DNA of 64,000 nt from DATAOG01 sp963757395 (GCA_963757395.1 CAVWRK010000011.1:403573-467572), one strand, 5' to 3'. Positions 8,646-23,752 are shown, numbered from the stretch's first letter. Program-made: numbers and translations. The notes: a model not told the origin generated them from the letters alone.

Positions 8646-9554
8646 CTACCACACCGCCTGCTCCGCCATCTTGCGCAGCAGGAAGTCCCGGAACACGCTG
8701 ACCCGCTTCGAGGCGCGCATTTCCTCGGGATATACGAAGTAGGCGTTGAACGTCGGCCCTTCCAACTGGGGCAGCACCCGGACCAGACGCCGCGAGCTCG
8801 AGCACAGATAGTCGGGCAACGACGCCACACCGAGCCCCCGCTCGGTGGCGCGCAGCATGCCGTAGACGTTGTTGATCAGCAGCGTCGCCCGCCGCGGCGG
8901 CCGCGGATCGTCCTCGGGGCGGCCGGCGATCACGACCCAGTTCAGGCTCGGCACCGGCGGTGGGGTCGCCTCGGCGCCGTAGACGATCAGGCGATGACGG
9001 TCGAGGTCGTCCGGGGCCGCGAGCGGCGGCGCGGTCTCGAGATATTCGGGCGCGGCGTAGAGATGGGTGTGCGCGGTCATCAGCCGCTTTTGGATCAGGT
9101 CGGGCTGACGTGGCGGGTTCAGCCGGATCGCGACGTCGGCCTCGCGCATGCTGAGGTCGAGCTCGGTGTCGATGACGATCAGCGAGACCGTGATCTCGGG
9201 ATAGAGATCGAGGAACTCGCTGAGGTGCGCAGTCAGCCAGACGGTGCCGAAGCCGACCGTGGTGTTGATCTTGAGGTGGCCCGCCGGATGGTCCTTGGCC
9301 TCGTCGAGACGGCTCTCGACGGTCGCCATGCGGGCGGCGATCTCCTGGGCGGTCTCGAGCAGGATCTCGCCCTGCTCGGTCAGCACCAGGCCGCGCGCGT
9401 GCCGGTGGAACAAGGGCGTGCGCAGATCTTCCTCGAGCGCGCTGATCTGGCGGCTGATCGCGGACTGGCTGAGACCCAGGGACTCGGCGGCGCGCGTGAA
9501 GCTGCCGGCTTCCGCCACCCCCCGGAACACGCGCACCCGGTCCCAATCGATCAT
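8646..9554 (-). CDS. LysR-family transcriptional regulator
   Basis: A 302-residue LysR regulator. The N-terminal winged helix-turn-helix covers about residues 3-62 (VFRGVAEAGSFTRAAESLGL, SQSAISRQISALEEDL). The effector-binding domain starts near residue 90 (GHLKINTTVGFGTVWL). It lies 11 bp downstream of trxB on the same strand and is probably the last gene of the leftward carA-to-lysR series. The trxB-lysR pairing is, to my knowledge, recurrent in this bacterial group. Its inducer and targets cannot be told from the sequence. The frame is intact. Confidence 0.92.
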   Translation of the reverse strand: MIDWDRVRVFRGVAEAGSFTRAAESLGLSQSAISRQISALEEDLRTPLFHRHARGLVLTEQGEILLETAQEIAARMATVESRLDEAKDHPAGHLKINTTVGFGTVWLTAHLSEFLDLYPEITVSLIVIDTELDLSMREADVAIRLNPPRQPDLIQKRLMTAHTHLYAAPEYLETAPPLAAPDDLDRHRLIVYGAEATPPPVPSLNWVVIAGRPEDDPRPPRRATLLINNVYGMLRATERGLGVASLPDYLCSSSRRLVRVLPQLEGPTFNAYFVYPEEMRASKRVSVFRDFLLRKMAEQAVW

Positions 9555-9565
9555 CGCCCGGCTCC

Positions 9566-10549
9566 TCAGGCACCGGCACCATAAGCAGCCACGGCCGGCG
9601 CTTCGGCCTCGATCCCGGCGAGGAACTTCTCGGCCTCGAGCGCCGCCATGCAGCCGGTGCCGGCGGCGGTCACCGCCTGGCGGAAGATCCGATCCTGCAC
9701 GTCGCCGGCGGCGAACACGCCCTCGACACTGGTCCTGGTGCTGTCCGGCGCGGTGATCACATAGCCGCCTTCGTCCATCGCGAGCTGGCCCTTGACCAAC
9801 CCGGTCGCCGGATCGTGGCCGATCGCGATGAACACGCCTCCGACCGCGAGCTCGCGCAACGTCCCGCTCCGGACGTCGCGCAGGCGCAGGCCGGTGACCG
9901 CGCGCGGCTGCTCCTGCCCCAGGATCTCCTCGACCACGGCGTGCCAGACGACGGTGATCTTGGAGTTGCGGAACAGGCGGTCCTGCAGGACCTTCTCGGC
10001 GCGCAGCTGGCCGCGGCGGTGGATCAGGACCACGCGGCTCGCCATCTGGCTCAGATAGAGCGCTTCCTCGACCGCCGTGTTGCCGCCGCCGACGACCGCG
10101 ACCGGCTGGCCGCGGAAGAAGAAGCCATCGCAGGTCGCGCAGGCCGAGACGCCGTGGCCGGCGAAGGCTTTCTCGCTCGGCAGGCCGAGCCAGCGGGCCT
10201 GGGCACCGGTCGCGAGGATCAGGCTCTCCGCCAGGTAGCGGTCGCCGCCATCGGCCTGGCAGACGAACGGCCGCCGGCCCAGGTCGAGATCGGTGATGCT
10301 GTCGAGCACCAGCTCGGCGCCGCAGTTCGCGGCCTGGGCGGCCATCTGGTCCATCAGCCAGGGGCCCTGGATGGCCTCGGCGAAGCCCGGATAGTTCTCG
10401 ACGTCGGTGGTGCCCGACAGCTGGCCGCCGACCTCGAGGCCCTGGATCAGGATCGGCTGCAGATTGGCCCGCGCGGCATAGACGGCCGCGGTATAGCCCG
10501 CCGGCCCGGAGCCGATGATCAGGACCTTGCAGTGGCGCGTCGCCGCCAT
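9566..10549 (-). CDS. trxB: Thioredoxin-disulfide reductase
   Basis: A 327-residue flavoenzyme that passes electrons from NADPH through FAD and a redox-active disulfide to thioredoxin in the cytoplasm. The FAD motif GSGPAGYTAAVYAA is at residues 13-26, the active-site CATC at 137-140 and the NADPH motif GGGNTA at 154-159; the C-terminal FAD-contact region reads FAAGDVQD. Length and motifs are those of low-molecular-weight TrxB. The neighbouring ELM1-like gene ends 13 bp before the start codon. The frame is intact, unlike those of its upstream neighbours. Confidence 0.96.
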   Translation of the reverse strand: MAATRHCKVLIIGSGPAGYTAAVYAARANLQPILIQGLEVGGQLSGTTDVENYPGFAEAIQGPWLMDQMAAQAANCGAELVLDSITDLDLGRRPFVCQADGGDRYLAESLILATGAQARWLGLPSEKAFAGHGVSACATCDGFFFRGQPVAVVGGGNTAVEEALYLSQMASRVVLIHRRGQLRAEKVLQDRLFRNSKITVVWHAVVEEILGQEQPRAVTGLRLRDVRSGTLRELAVGGVFIAIGHDPATGLVKGQLAMDEGGYVITAPDSTRTSVEGVFAAGDVQDRIFRQAVTAAGTGCMAALEAEKFLAGIEAEAPAVAAYGAGA

Positions 10550-10562
10550 GGCTCGACCTTTC

Positions 10563-11688
10563 CTACGCCTGGTCGCGTGAATTTAAGGTGTCGGAGGCGC
10601 CGGCGCCACTGCCTGGCGGGTCACTGCGCTGATCGGTCGTCCCGAAAAGCCTTGCCCGGATCGCCTCGGCCACCGCCGCGGCCGGGTTGAGCGGCGGCGA
10701 CCGCCGCTCCGGCCAGGCGCTGCCGAGCGGGCAGAGATGGCCCTGCTCCTCGAGCGCGCCATGCAGCCTGGCAAGCCTGGCCGAGACGCCTGCGGCCGGA
10801 CGGAACAGGAACACGGGAGCGCCGGTCGCCGCCGCTTCGGTGCACATCGACGCCGAGTCCGCGGTCACGATGATCGCGTCCGCGGCGCCGAGCAGGCCGA
10901 GATAAGGATTGTCAAAGTCCCGCTCGACGCTCGGGGGCGACCAGCGGTGCAGGAAATGCGGCCCCTCGATCGCCGCCGCGAGCGCCTTTGAGCAGGCGGC
11001 CCCGGTCCGCCGGCTGGTGGTGACCAGGAGACTGCCGCCGCGCTCGCGGGCGAGCGCGCTCGCCTGCCGCCCGAGCGCGGCGGCGTCGGCGCGGGTGAAG
11101 CGGACCCTCCGGTTGCTGCCGCCGACCAGGCAGGCGATCCAGGGCCGCGGCAGGTCGGCAAGGCGCGGCCGCAGCGCCTCGGCGGCCTCGACCAGGCGCG
11201 CCGGCGTGAGCCGATGGGGCGCGCCCTGGGTGCGGATCATCTCCGGCCGGTCCGCCACCCGGTCGTGCGCCGGCACGACCAGCAGATCGGGCCCGCGCGC
11301 CGAGCCCGGCCACATCAGCTGGACCAGGAACGCCGTCGGTTGCCGGCGCTTCAGCCAGCGCACCACGGGCAGGCTGCGCCGGCCGGCCGCGATCACGAGC
11401 TCGGGCCAGGGCGGGGTCAGCGCGTCCCGCGCCGCCGGTGTCAGGCCGAGCAGCGAAGCGCCGAGCAACCGGCCCGGCAGCCGGGCCAGCGGGCCGAAGT
11501 CGATGCGTCTTGATCGTGAACGGCCAGCCCAGCGCCTCGGCCACGGCCAGCACCTGATTGAGGTTGCCCGGACGATCGTCGACCAGCGCCCAGGTCCGGG
11601 GCGGCGGCAGCGCCCGGTCGGGACGATCAGCGGGATCGGATCTCGCCGGGATAGGCGACCTCGAGGATCTCGAAATAGCGGGTTCCAC
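10563..11688 (-). CDS. Mitochondrial fission ELM1 family protein (frameshifted)
   Basis: Homologue of the ELM1 family, glycosyltransferase-like in fold and common in alphaproteobacteria; the biochemical role in bacteria is not established. The conserved start WALVDDRPGNLNQVLAVAEAL is in one frame. Near 11510 the protein passes to another frame with RIDFGPLARLPGRLLG and continues to the stop, with typical blocks GGSNRRVRFT, LVTTSRRTG and the DSASMCTEAAATG region. Without the shift it would be about 370 residues. The only in-frame start codon I see is GTG at 11688, inside the end of greA. That is unusual, and a true start near 11626 may have been lost to a sequence error. It lies between greA and trxB on the same strand. 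Confidence 0.8.
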
Positions 11689-12118
11689 GGGGCGTCGGCA
11701 CCTCGACCGTATCGCCGGCCTCGCGGCCGATCAGGGCGCGGCCGAGCGGCGCGCTGATCGACAGCAGGCCGCGCTGGATCTCGGCCTCGTCGGGTCCTAC
11801 CACCTGGTAGACGACCTCCTCCTCGGTCTCCTCGTCGACCAGCTTGACCTGGGCGCCGAACTTGACCGTCGAGCCGCCCTGCTGGCTGATGTCGATGATC
11901 TCGGCGCGGGCGAGCTTGTCCTCGAGCTCGAGCACCCGGCCTTCGATGAAGCTCTGGCGCTCGCGCGCCGCGTGGTACTCGGCGTTCTCGGACAGGTCGC
12001 CGTGCTCGCGCGCCTCGGCGAGCGCCTTGATGACGGCCGGCCGCTCGTCGTACTTCAAGCGCTTGAGCTCTTGCTCGAGCCGGCGTGTAGCCGCCCGAGG
12101 TCATCGGAATCCGGTTGC

Positions 12119-12122
<4 letters not shown>
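11627..12122 (-). CDS. greA: Transcription elongation factor GreA (frameshifted near the N-terminus)
   Basis: GreA reaches into the secondary channel of RNA polymerase and triggers cleavage of backtracked RNA. The N-terminal coiled coil includes KALAEAREHGDLSENAEYHA, whose acidic Asp/Glu tip is the catalytic hallmark. The C-terminal FKBP-like domain contains ISAPLGRALIGREAGDTVEV. The first codons (MSNRIPMTSGGYT) are in a different frame from the rest; the shift lies near 12084, where the expected RLEQELKRLKYDERP is regained one base over. The start ATG overlaps the carB stop as ATGA, which fixes the start and implies co-translation. Reconstructed length about 165 residues. The shift is probably a sequencing error, given how conserved the remainder is. 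Confidence 0.92.
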
Positions 12123-15457
<3,335 letters not shown>

Positions 15458-15458
<1 letters not shown>

Positions 15459-16612
15459 CAGCGGCGCTCGATCAGCCGGAGGAAACGGTCGAACAGATAG
15501 GCGCTGTCCTGCGGTCCGGGCGAGGCCTCGGGATGGTACTGGACCGAGAACACCGGCCGGTCGCGGAGGCTCAGGCCCTCGAGCGAGCCGTCGAACAGCG
15601 AGACATGGGTCGCCTCGACGCCCGCGGGCAGGCTCTCGGGCCGGACCGCGAAGCCGTGGTTCTGGCTGGTGATCTCGACCTTGCCCGTGGTCAGGTCCTG
15701 GACCGGGTGGTTGGCGCCGTGATGGCCGAACTTCATCTTCTCGGTGGTGGCGCCGAGCGCCAGCGCCAGCATCTGATGGCCGAGGCAGATGCCGAACAGC
15801 GGCTTGTCGCTGGCCAGCAGCTTCTGGATCTGCGGGCACCGCGAAGCTGCCGGTCGCCGCCGGGTCGCCCGGCCCGTTGGACAGGAAGATGCCATCGGGC
15901 GCCAGCGCCAGGATCTCGTCTGCCGGCGTGCGCGCCGGCACCACGGTCACGCGCAGGCCGAGCGAGACCAGCGAGCGCAGGATGTTGCGCTTGATTCCGT
16001 AGTCGACCGCGACCACATGGTAGCGGCCCTCGGCGCGATCGCCATAGCCGCCCGGGTAACGCCAGAGGGTGTCCGTCCAGCCGTAGCGCTGCCGGCAGGA
16101 GACCTCGGAGGCGAGATCCATGCCGACCAGACCGGGCCACTCGCGGGCCAGCTTGGCCAGGCGCGGGACGGATCCGGACCCTCCTCGGGATCGAAGCCGA
16201 GGGCTGCGGTCTGGGCGCCGGCCGTGCGCAGGTGCCGGGTCAGCCGCCGGGTGTCGATGCCGGCGATCCCGACCAGCCCCTGGCGGGCGAGCCAGCGGTC
16301 GAGATGCGCCGCGGCGCGATAGTTGGACGGGTCGGTGATCGGCGCGCGCAGGACGACGCCCCGCGCCCAGCAGGTCGTCGCCTCGAGGTCCTCGTCGTTG
16401 GTGCCGACGTTGCCGATGTGGGGAAAGGTGAAGGTGATCAGCTGGCCGGCGTAGGAGGGATCGGTGAGGATCTCCTGATAGCCGGTCATGGCGGTGTTGA
16501 AGACCAGCTCGCCGACGACCTCGGCGGGCGCGCCCAGGCCCTGGCCATGAAAGACCGTGCCATCGGCGAGCACGAGGCTGGCGCTGGCCCGGGAGCGAAC
16601 GGTAACGGTCAT
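15458..16612 (-). CDS. carA: Carbamoyl-phosphate synthase small (glutaminase) subunit (two frameshifts)
   Basis: Hydrolyses glutamine and channels ammonia to CarB. The N-terminal domain (LVLADGTVFHGQGLGAP, FNTAMTGYQEILTDPSYAGQ) is in frame from 16612. Near 16160 the frame changes; VDYGIKRNILRSLVSLGLRV opens the class I amidotransferase domain. Near 15840 it returns to the first frame, with the nucleophile in FGICLGHQMLALALG and the His-Glu pair in VQYHPEASPGP. About 385 codons, normal for CarA. It is the first gene of the leftward carA-carB-greA series and is divergent from yqeY. A 10-bp-stem hairpin sits 27 nt upstream of the start. Confidence 0.94.
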
Positions 16613-16638
16613 GAAAACGACAGCTCGTAGCTTCGGAG

Positions 16639-16682
16639 CGCAGCCCCGTCCGCCCGGGCGGTCGGCGGCGACCGGGGCTGCG
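16639..16682 (-). promoter_or_regulatory. Strong hairpin in the carA leader
   Basis: CGCAGCCCCG (16639-16648) and CGGGGCTGCG (16673-16682) form a 10-bp perfect stem enclosing 24 nt that contains a second self-complementary stretch, CCGCCCGGGCGG. On the minus strand it ends 27 nt before the carA start. It could act as an attenuator or leader element for pyrimidine control, but GC-rich DNA makes chance stems common and no T-run follows. Confidence 0.35.
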
Positions 16683-16813
16683 AGCGGGCGGACCTTACGC
16701 CAGGGTTGAAAGGGCCGTCAAGCGACCCGGCCATGATGGTACGCCCGGTCTACTTGCGAGGTGGTAAATGCGATGGTACTCGAACGAGGCAGACTCCACG
16801 AAGGGGCGAATCA

Positions 16814-17271
16814 GTGCTACGCGAGCAGCTGAGTGAGGCGCTTCGAACGGCGACCGAGACCGAGGATCGGTGCGGCGCTGGCGATCGTCCGCCTGATCCA
16901 CGCCGCGCTCAAGGAGCGCGATCAGCAGTCGCGCAGCGAGGGCCACCCCGACGGCCTGTCCGACGCCGAGCTCCTCGAGATGCTGCAGGCGATGGTCAGC
17001 CAGCGCAGCGAGAGCATCCGCCGCTACGAGGAGAGCGGCCAGCTCGAGCTCGCCGCGCGCGAGGGCGAGGAGATCGAGGTGATCAAGCGCCTCCTGCCGC
17101 GGCAGCTCGACGAGGCGGCCTGCGCCGAGGCGGTCAGCCGGGTGATCGCCGACCTCGGGGTGGCAGAAGCTCAAGGACACCGGCCGCGTGATCTCCGAGC
17201 TGAAGCATCGCTATCCCGGCCGGATGGACTTCGCCAAGGCGCGCCGGCTCGTCTGCCGGCAGCTCGGCTGA
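16814..17271 (+). CDS. GatB/YqeY domain-containing protein (two frameshifts)
   Basis: Small protein of about 152 residues resembling the tail domain of GatB; thought to contact tRNA, with a cellular role that is not settled. It starts at GTG 16814 (VLREQLSEALRTATE) after AAGGGG. It shifts frame near 16870 to VRLIHAALKERDQQSRSEGH and runs through the conserved EEIEVIKRLLPRQLDE. A second shift near 17162 leads to KLKDTGRVISELKHRYPGRM and the C-terminal CRQLG. Its place between divergent carA and dnaG is the conserved alphaproteobacterial order. Confidence 0.88.
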
Positions 17272-17434
17272 CCGCGGCGCCGGCGCCCGTCGGGCTCGTC
17301 CGGAGCCGCGATCCGGCACCATTGACGTCGGGCCGGCGCGTCGAGCACAAAGATCCCGAGGGGAGTTCAACCAGAGACTGAACGGCGCGTGCGGCATCGG
17401 CAGCTCGACATCGCCTGGCCGCGCAGCGGGAGCG

Positions 17435-19271
17435 ATGGCTGATCAGGACGCCATCTCGCTCGAGGAGTTCAAGGCGCGCCTGCCCCTGGTCGAGATCGTC
17501 GCGCGCCACGTCCGGCTCGCGCGCCGCGGCCGCGAGCATCTGGGCCTGTGCCCGTTCCACCAGGAGAAGACGCCCTCGTTCACGGTCTCCGAGGCCAAGG
17601 GCTTCTATCACTGCTTCGGTTGCGGCCAGCACGGCAACGCGATCGACTTCATCATGGCGATCGAGGGCCTGGACTTCGGCCAGGCGATCGCCCGCCTCGC
17701 CGAGCTGACCGGCCTGCCGGCGCCGCGCCGGGCCGGCGACGCCGAGGCCGCGGTCGACCGTACGCTGTACGCGGTCAACGAGGCCGCCGCCCGCTGGCTC
17801 GCCGGCCGGCTGGAGAGCCCGCAGGGCGCCGCGGCCGCGGCCTATCTGGCCAGGCGCGGGCTCGACCGGGCGACCATCCTGCGCTTCGGCCTCGGCTACG
17901 CGCCCGGCGACCGCACCGCGCTCAAGCGCGCGCTCCAGGCCGAGGGCTACGACGAGCCGCAGCGCGATCGAGGCCGGGCTCCTGGTCCGGCCCGAGGACG
18001 GCGGCCCGAGCTTCGACCGGTTCCGCCACCGGGTGATGTTCCCGATCCACGACCGGCGCGGCCGGATCGTCGGCTTCGGCGGCCGGGCGCTCGGCGAGGC
18101 GCGGGCCAAGTACCTGAATAGCCCCGACACGCCGCTGTTCCACAAGGGCGAGCTGCTGTACGGCCTGGCGCTGGCGCGGCCGGCGGTGCGCGAGCGCGGC
18201 ACGGTGCTCGTCGCCGAGGGCTACATGGACGTGATCGCGCTCGCCCAGGCGGGCTTCGCCAACGCCGTGGCGCCGCTCGGCACCGCGATCACCGAGGCCC
18301 AGCTCGCCCTGCTCTGGCAGCTGGCCGACGAGCCGGTGGTCTGCCTGGACGGCGACGAGGCGGGCTTGCGCGCGGCGCACCGCCTGATCGAGCGGGCGCT
18401 GCCGGTGCTGAGCCCCGGCAAGTCGCTGCGCTTTGCCCTGCTGCCGCCGGGCCAGGACCCGGATTCGCTGCTGCGCCGTCGCGGCCGGGGCTTCCTCGCC
18501 AAGGTGATCGAGGAGGCGGTGCCGTTGCACGAGCTGCTGTGGAGCCGCGAGACCGCGACCCGCTCGCTGCACGTGCCGCAGCAGCGCCTGGCGCTCGAGA
18601 AGCGCTTCCGCGAGCTCGCCGCCACGATCCCGGACCGGACGCTGAGCCGGCTGTTCCTCGGCGCTTTCTTCAAGCGCCTGCAGCTCGCAGCCGGGCGCAA
18701 GGACGGGCGCCCCCGCGCCGCGCCGTCCCTGGTCGCCGCCGACGCCGGGCCAGGGGTCGGCGCCCGGCGCCTGGCGGAGGGGCTGGTCAAGCCCGAGCTC
18801 GCCGATGCCCGCCAGCTGTTCGGGCCGATCCTGGTCCATCCCGAGCTCCTGCACGAGGTCGAGGAGGAGCTCGCGGGGCTGGAATTCGCCGAGCCGGAGC
18901 TGGATTCGCTGCATCAGGCAATTCTTTCCTGGTACGGCGAGAGCGGCCACCTTGACCCCGGCGGTTTGAGCGACCACCTGTGCGAGACCGGTTTTGCCGG
19001 GTTGGTCAAGCAGCTGGTGGCCCCGGGTCCGCAAACGGCATGGTTCTGCCAGGATGGAACTGCGAAGGACGTGGTGCTTGAGGGCTGGCGCGCCTGCGTC
19101 GCCGAGCATCGTCACTTCGCCGAGCGGCGGCTGGTCGGGCGAGCCGCCTCGGCGGCGATGGCCGAGCAGCGGGCCGATGCAGGAGCGCACATCTTGGCCG
19201 TGAATCGGCTGATCAATCCACGCGATCAAGCCGGCGCGCCGCTGCGACCCGCGCAGGATCCGAGCGAATGA
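17435..19271 (+). CDS. dnaG: DNA primase (one frameshift)
   Basis: Synthesises RNA primers at the replication fork. The N-terminal CHC2 zinc-binding domain is clear (LCPFHQEKTPSF then YHCFGCGQHGNAIDF). The frame shifts by one base near 17965, after GYAPGDRTALKRALQAEGYD. It continues with PEDGGPSFDRFRHRVMFPIH and the Toprim core, including GRIVGFGGRALGEA, AEGYMDVIALAQAGF and the acidic LDGDEAGLRAA. The C-terminal helicase-binding region is divergent, as usual. The span of 612 codons is standard. It lies 163 bp after yqeY and 102 bp before rpoD, in the ancestral primase-sigma operon order. Confidence 0.95.
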
Positions 19272-19373
19272 GGGTCGCCGCGGTCGCGGTCGCGCCGGCA
19301 CCCGGGGCCTGGGCAACATGGGGCGCCCGGGCCACCGCCGTCACGTGATCATGGGTCAAGAAGGAACGGCCGA

Positions 19374-21362
<1,989 letters not shown>

Positions 21363-21783
21363 GCGCCACGGGCGCTGGCGCGAACGCTTCGCTGGCCCTG
21401 CTCGGACTGCGGCCGCCTGCTGGGATGGTCGCTCGTTCCTGGCGAGCGCGCCGTCGCTGCGGCTATGGTGGTGAGGTTTCGCCGAACGTTTCTCCCGCTG
21501 CCTCGCAATCCGTGTCGAACATGGGCCGGCCAAGCTGAACCGCGGCTGAACGACTTCGCGGCGGCCTGGCCCTGCCCGGAAGGTACCTCTCGCGCGGGTA
21601 TGGGTGGACCTTCGCGGCAGCGGCGTTCGATCGCATTGCTGGCGCGCAGGGCGTTGCGCTCTTCGAGGCTTGCTGACCCAAACCCTCCGACGTCACCCGC
21701 TCTATCCTGGCCGTTGACGTCCGGCGTGCGCCTATTTTAGGGCTCGGGCCTGCATTCGCTGCAGATGAGGTGAGGCAAGAGCC
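21363..21783. other. Intergenic region without recognisable gene
   Basis: No convincing coding sequence appears on either strand. A short inverted repeat just after the rpoD stop (CGCCA / TGGCG, 7-nt loop) is a weak terminator candidate. TTGACG near 21713 could be part of a promoter for the downstream gene, but no -10 element stands at the right distance. Confidence 0.4.
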
Positions 21784-22701
21784 ATGACGGTCGTGGACTG
21801 GTTGTTGGGTTCCGACCCCGCGATCCGTTGGCAGGTGATGCGTGATCTGACCGGCGAGCCCGACGACGTCGTCGCCGCCGAGCGCTCGCGGGTCGCCTCC
21901 GAAGGCTGGGGCGCCCGGCTGCTCGCTGGCCAGGCGCCCGATGGTCAGTGGGGTGAGAGCACCTATTCGGCCTGGATCGATACCCCTGACGGCCGGGCGA
22001 CCTACGCCTTGATGCTGTTGCGGGACATGGGCCTCGAGCCGACCAGCGAGGAAGCTTGCCGCGCCGTCGCCCGGGTTCGGAACAACATCACCTTCTACGA
22101 GGGGGGCAACCCCTTCTTCGCCGGTGAGGTCGAGCCCTGCATCAATGGCAGGGTTCTGAGATTGGGTGCTTACTTCGGCGAGCCCTGCGAGGAGGTGCTC
22201 GAGCGCCTTCTCGGCGAGCAGCTGGACGACGGGGGGTGGAACTGTGAGGCTCCGCCGAGTGTACGATCCTCGTTTCACACCACGATCTGCGTCCTGGAAG
22301 GGCTGTTGGAGTACGAGCTGGCCAAAGGGGTCACCGTCGCGGTGACCGAGGCTCGGGCGCGGGGACAGGAGTATCTCCTCGAGCGCCGCATGTTCCGGTC
22401 ACTGTCATCCGGTCAGGCGATCGATCGCGACTGGACCCTGTTCTCGTTCCCGACCGTATGGCACTACGACGTGCTGCGTGGGCTGGACTATCTGAGACAT
22501 GCAGGCGTCGAACCCGACGATCGGATCGCCGAGGCGATCGAGCTGGTGACGAACAATCGGCGCAGCGACGGACGATGGCCGTTGCAGAACCGCCATGCCA
22601 GCAAGCCTGATTTCGACATGGCAGAGCGAGCGGACGAGCCCAGCCGCTGGAACACACTCCGCGCCTTGCGAGTGTTGAACTGGGCCGGTCGTGGCAGATG
22701 A
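21784..22701 (+). CDS. Squalene-cyclase/prenyltransferase-like alpha-alpha toroid protein, function unknown
   Basis: An intact 305-residue reading frame built of repeated helical units with QW-like motifs (PDGQWGESTYSAW, LDDGGWNCEAPPS, SDGRWPLQN), the fold seen in terpene cyclases and prenyltransferase beta subunits. It is about half the length of a true squalene-hopene cyclase and lacks a clear DXDD catalytic motif, so it is not an ordinary triterpene cyclase. I read it as one of the short uncharacterised bacterial toroid proteins. The start ATG at 21784 opens MTVVDWLLGSDPAIRWQ. It stands alone between rpoD and a tRNA gene. Confidence 0.7.
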   Translation: MTVVDWLLGSDPAIRWQVMRDLTGEPDDVVAAERSRVASEGWGARLLAGQAPDGQWGESTYSAWIDTPDGRATYALMLLRDMGLEPTSEEACRAVARVRNNITFYEGGNPFFAGEVEPCINGRVLRLGAYFGEPCEEVLERLLGEQLDDGGWNCEAPPSVRSSFHTTICVLEGLLEYELAKGVTVAVTEARARGQEYLLERRMFRSLSSGQAIDRDWTLFSFPTVWHYDVLRGLDYLRHAGVEPDDRIAEAIELVTNNRRSDGRWPLQNRHASKPDFDMAERADEPSRWNTLRALRVLNWAGRGR

Positions 22702-22811
22702 CCTGTCGGGTCGCGGATTGAGCAACGGCCGTAGCCCAGGGCCCAGGGCCGCTCCTCCGGCGGACTGAACGGCTTGACGGCGCGGGCTGTGCGCGAGAGG
22801 TTCCCGGCGCC

Positions 22812-22886
22812 GGGCCCGTAGTTCAGTGGTAGAACGCGCCGCTCATAACGGTGTTGTCGCAGGTTCGAATCCTGCCGGGCCCACCA
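22812..22886 (+). tRNA. tRNA with CAU anticodon (Ile2 or elongator Met)
   Basis: A complete cloverleaf. The acceptor GGGCCCG pairs fully with CGGGCCC. The D stem is GTTC/GAAC. The anticodon stem CGCCG/CGGTG bounds the loop CTCATAA (anticodon CAT at 22844-22846). The T arm is GCAGG-TTCGAAT-CCTGC, and CCA is encoded at 22884-22886. C-G pairs at acceptor positions 4 and 5 resemble tRNA-Ile2, whose C34 is modified to lysidine by TilS, but elongator tRNA-Met cannot be excluded by eye. Confidence 0.92.
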
Positions 22887-22950
22887 CCCCCAACGATCCG
22901 GTCAGGTCAGGACAGGTCATGGTCCCGCGAGGAAAGCCGGGCCGCCGTCG

Positions 22951-23163
22951 TCAGCAGCCGCCAGGCGAGCCCTCTTCGGAAGGGCTCAAGTGCGGGTGGC
23001 GCCGGTCGCCGCGCGCGTTGCGTTTGCGGACATAGGTGATCATCGCCTCCGGATGGGCGGTCTTGGCCTTGAGCGCCGCGATCAGCGCATCCTCCGCTTC
23101 GATGGCCAGCTGATCCGCCTTGCCCTTGAGTTTGATGCCGACGACGTACTGCAGAGATGGCAT
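22951..23163 (-). CDS. Small hypothetical protein (70 aa)
   Basis: A 70-codon frame starting at ATG 23163 (MPSLQYVVGIKLKGKADQ) with GAGGA a suitable distance upstream. The sequence is rich in charged residues and helix-forming alanines (AIEAEDALIAALKAKTAHPE), with a basic tail including VRKRNARGDRRH. I do not recognise a family. The ribosome-binding site and amphipathic pattern suggest a real small protein. It converges on the tRNA gene. Confidence 0.5.
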   Translation of the reverse strand: MPSLQYVVGIKLKGKADQLAIEAEDALIAALKAKTAHPEAMITYVRKRNARGDRRHPHLSPSEEGSPGGC

Positions 23164-23461
23164 GGACGTCTTCCTCGAATGGGGGTGCAATCTACCGCTG
23201 CTCGCGACGGATGTCAGGGCGGCAGTTGCGCGAGAGCTGGCGCGCCAAGCGGAAGAAAGGATTCCTCGTATCTCGCGCCATCGTCGGGACGAGTGACATC
23301 GTTGGGGTTGGAGCTCCACTCATGGCCGAGATCCCCACAACAGGCGGGGTCATCACCTGTCGGCTTCTACGCGATTGGCTGGTCATCGATGGAAGGTCAG
23401 CGTATTGGATGCCGACCGGTTCCATCCGAAGGAATCACCGATCAAGCGGGGAGGAGTGGTC

Positions 23462-23752
23462 ATGCACGCGGTCGTAAGAACCTATTCCGGCCAGGGAGCG
23501 AAGGAATTGATCGACCTGCTGGAGAAACGCAAGGCCGACGTCGAACGCCTGATCCGTGGGGTGCACGGATTCTGCGGTTACTCGCTGATCCGCACCGCCG
23601 ACGGCGGCGTCTCCGTGACGGTCTGTCAGGACAAGGCCGGCGCCGACGAAAGCCTTCGGGTCGCCAGGGACTGGATTAAGCAAAACGCGGCCAATGTCAG
23701 CACGCAGCCACCCGTGGTTGCGGAGGGCACGGTCATCCTTCAGCTCAGTTAG
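23462..23752 (+). CDS. Small dimeric alpha/beta-barrel-like protein (ABM-type)
   Basis: A 96-residue protein beginning MHAVVRTYSGQGAKELIDLL. It starts at ATG 23462 behind a strong GGGGAGGAG ribosome-binding site rather than at an upstream in-frame ATG. The pattern of one strand, a long helix, then GFCGYSLIRTADGGVSVTV and a second helix resembles antibiotic-biosynthesis-monooxygenase-type ferredoxin-like proteins that form dimeric barrels. No catalytic residue set is evident, so function is open. The roughly 300 bp between this gene and the 70-residue protein to its left (23164-23461) shows nothing I can name. Confidence 0.62.
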   Translation: MHAVVRTYSGQGAKELIDLLEKRKADVERLIRGVHGFCGYSLIRTADGGVSVTVCQDKAGADESLRVARDWIKQNAANVSTQPPVVAEGTVILQLS

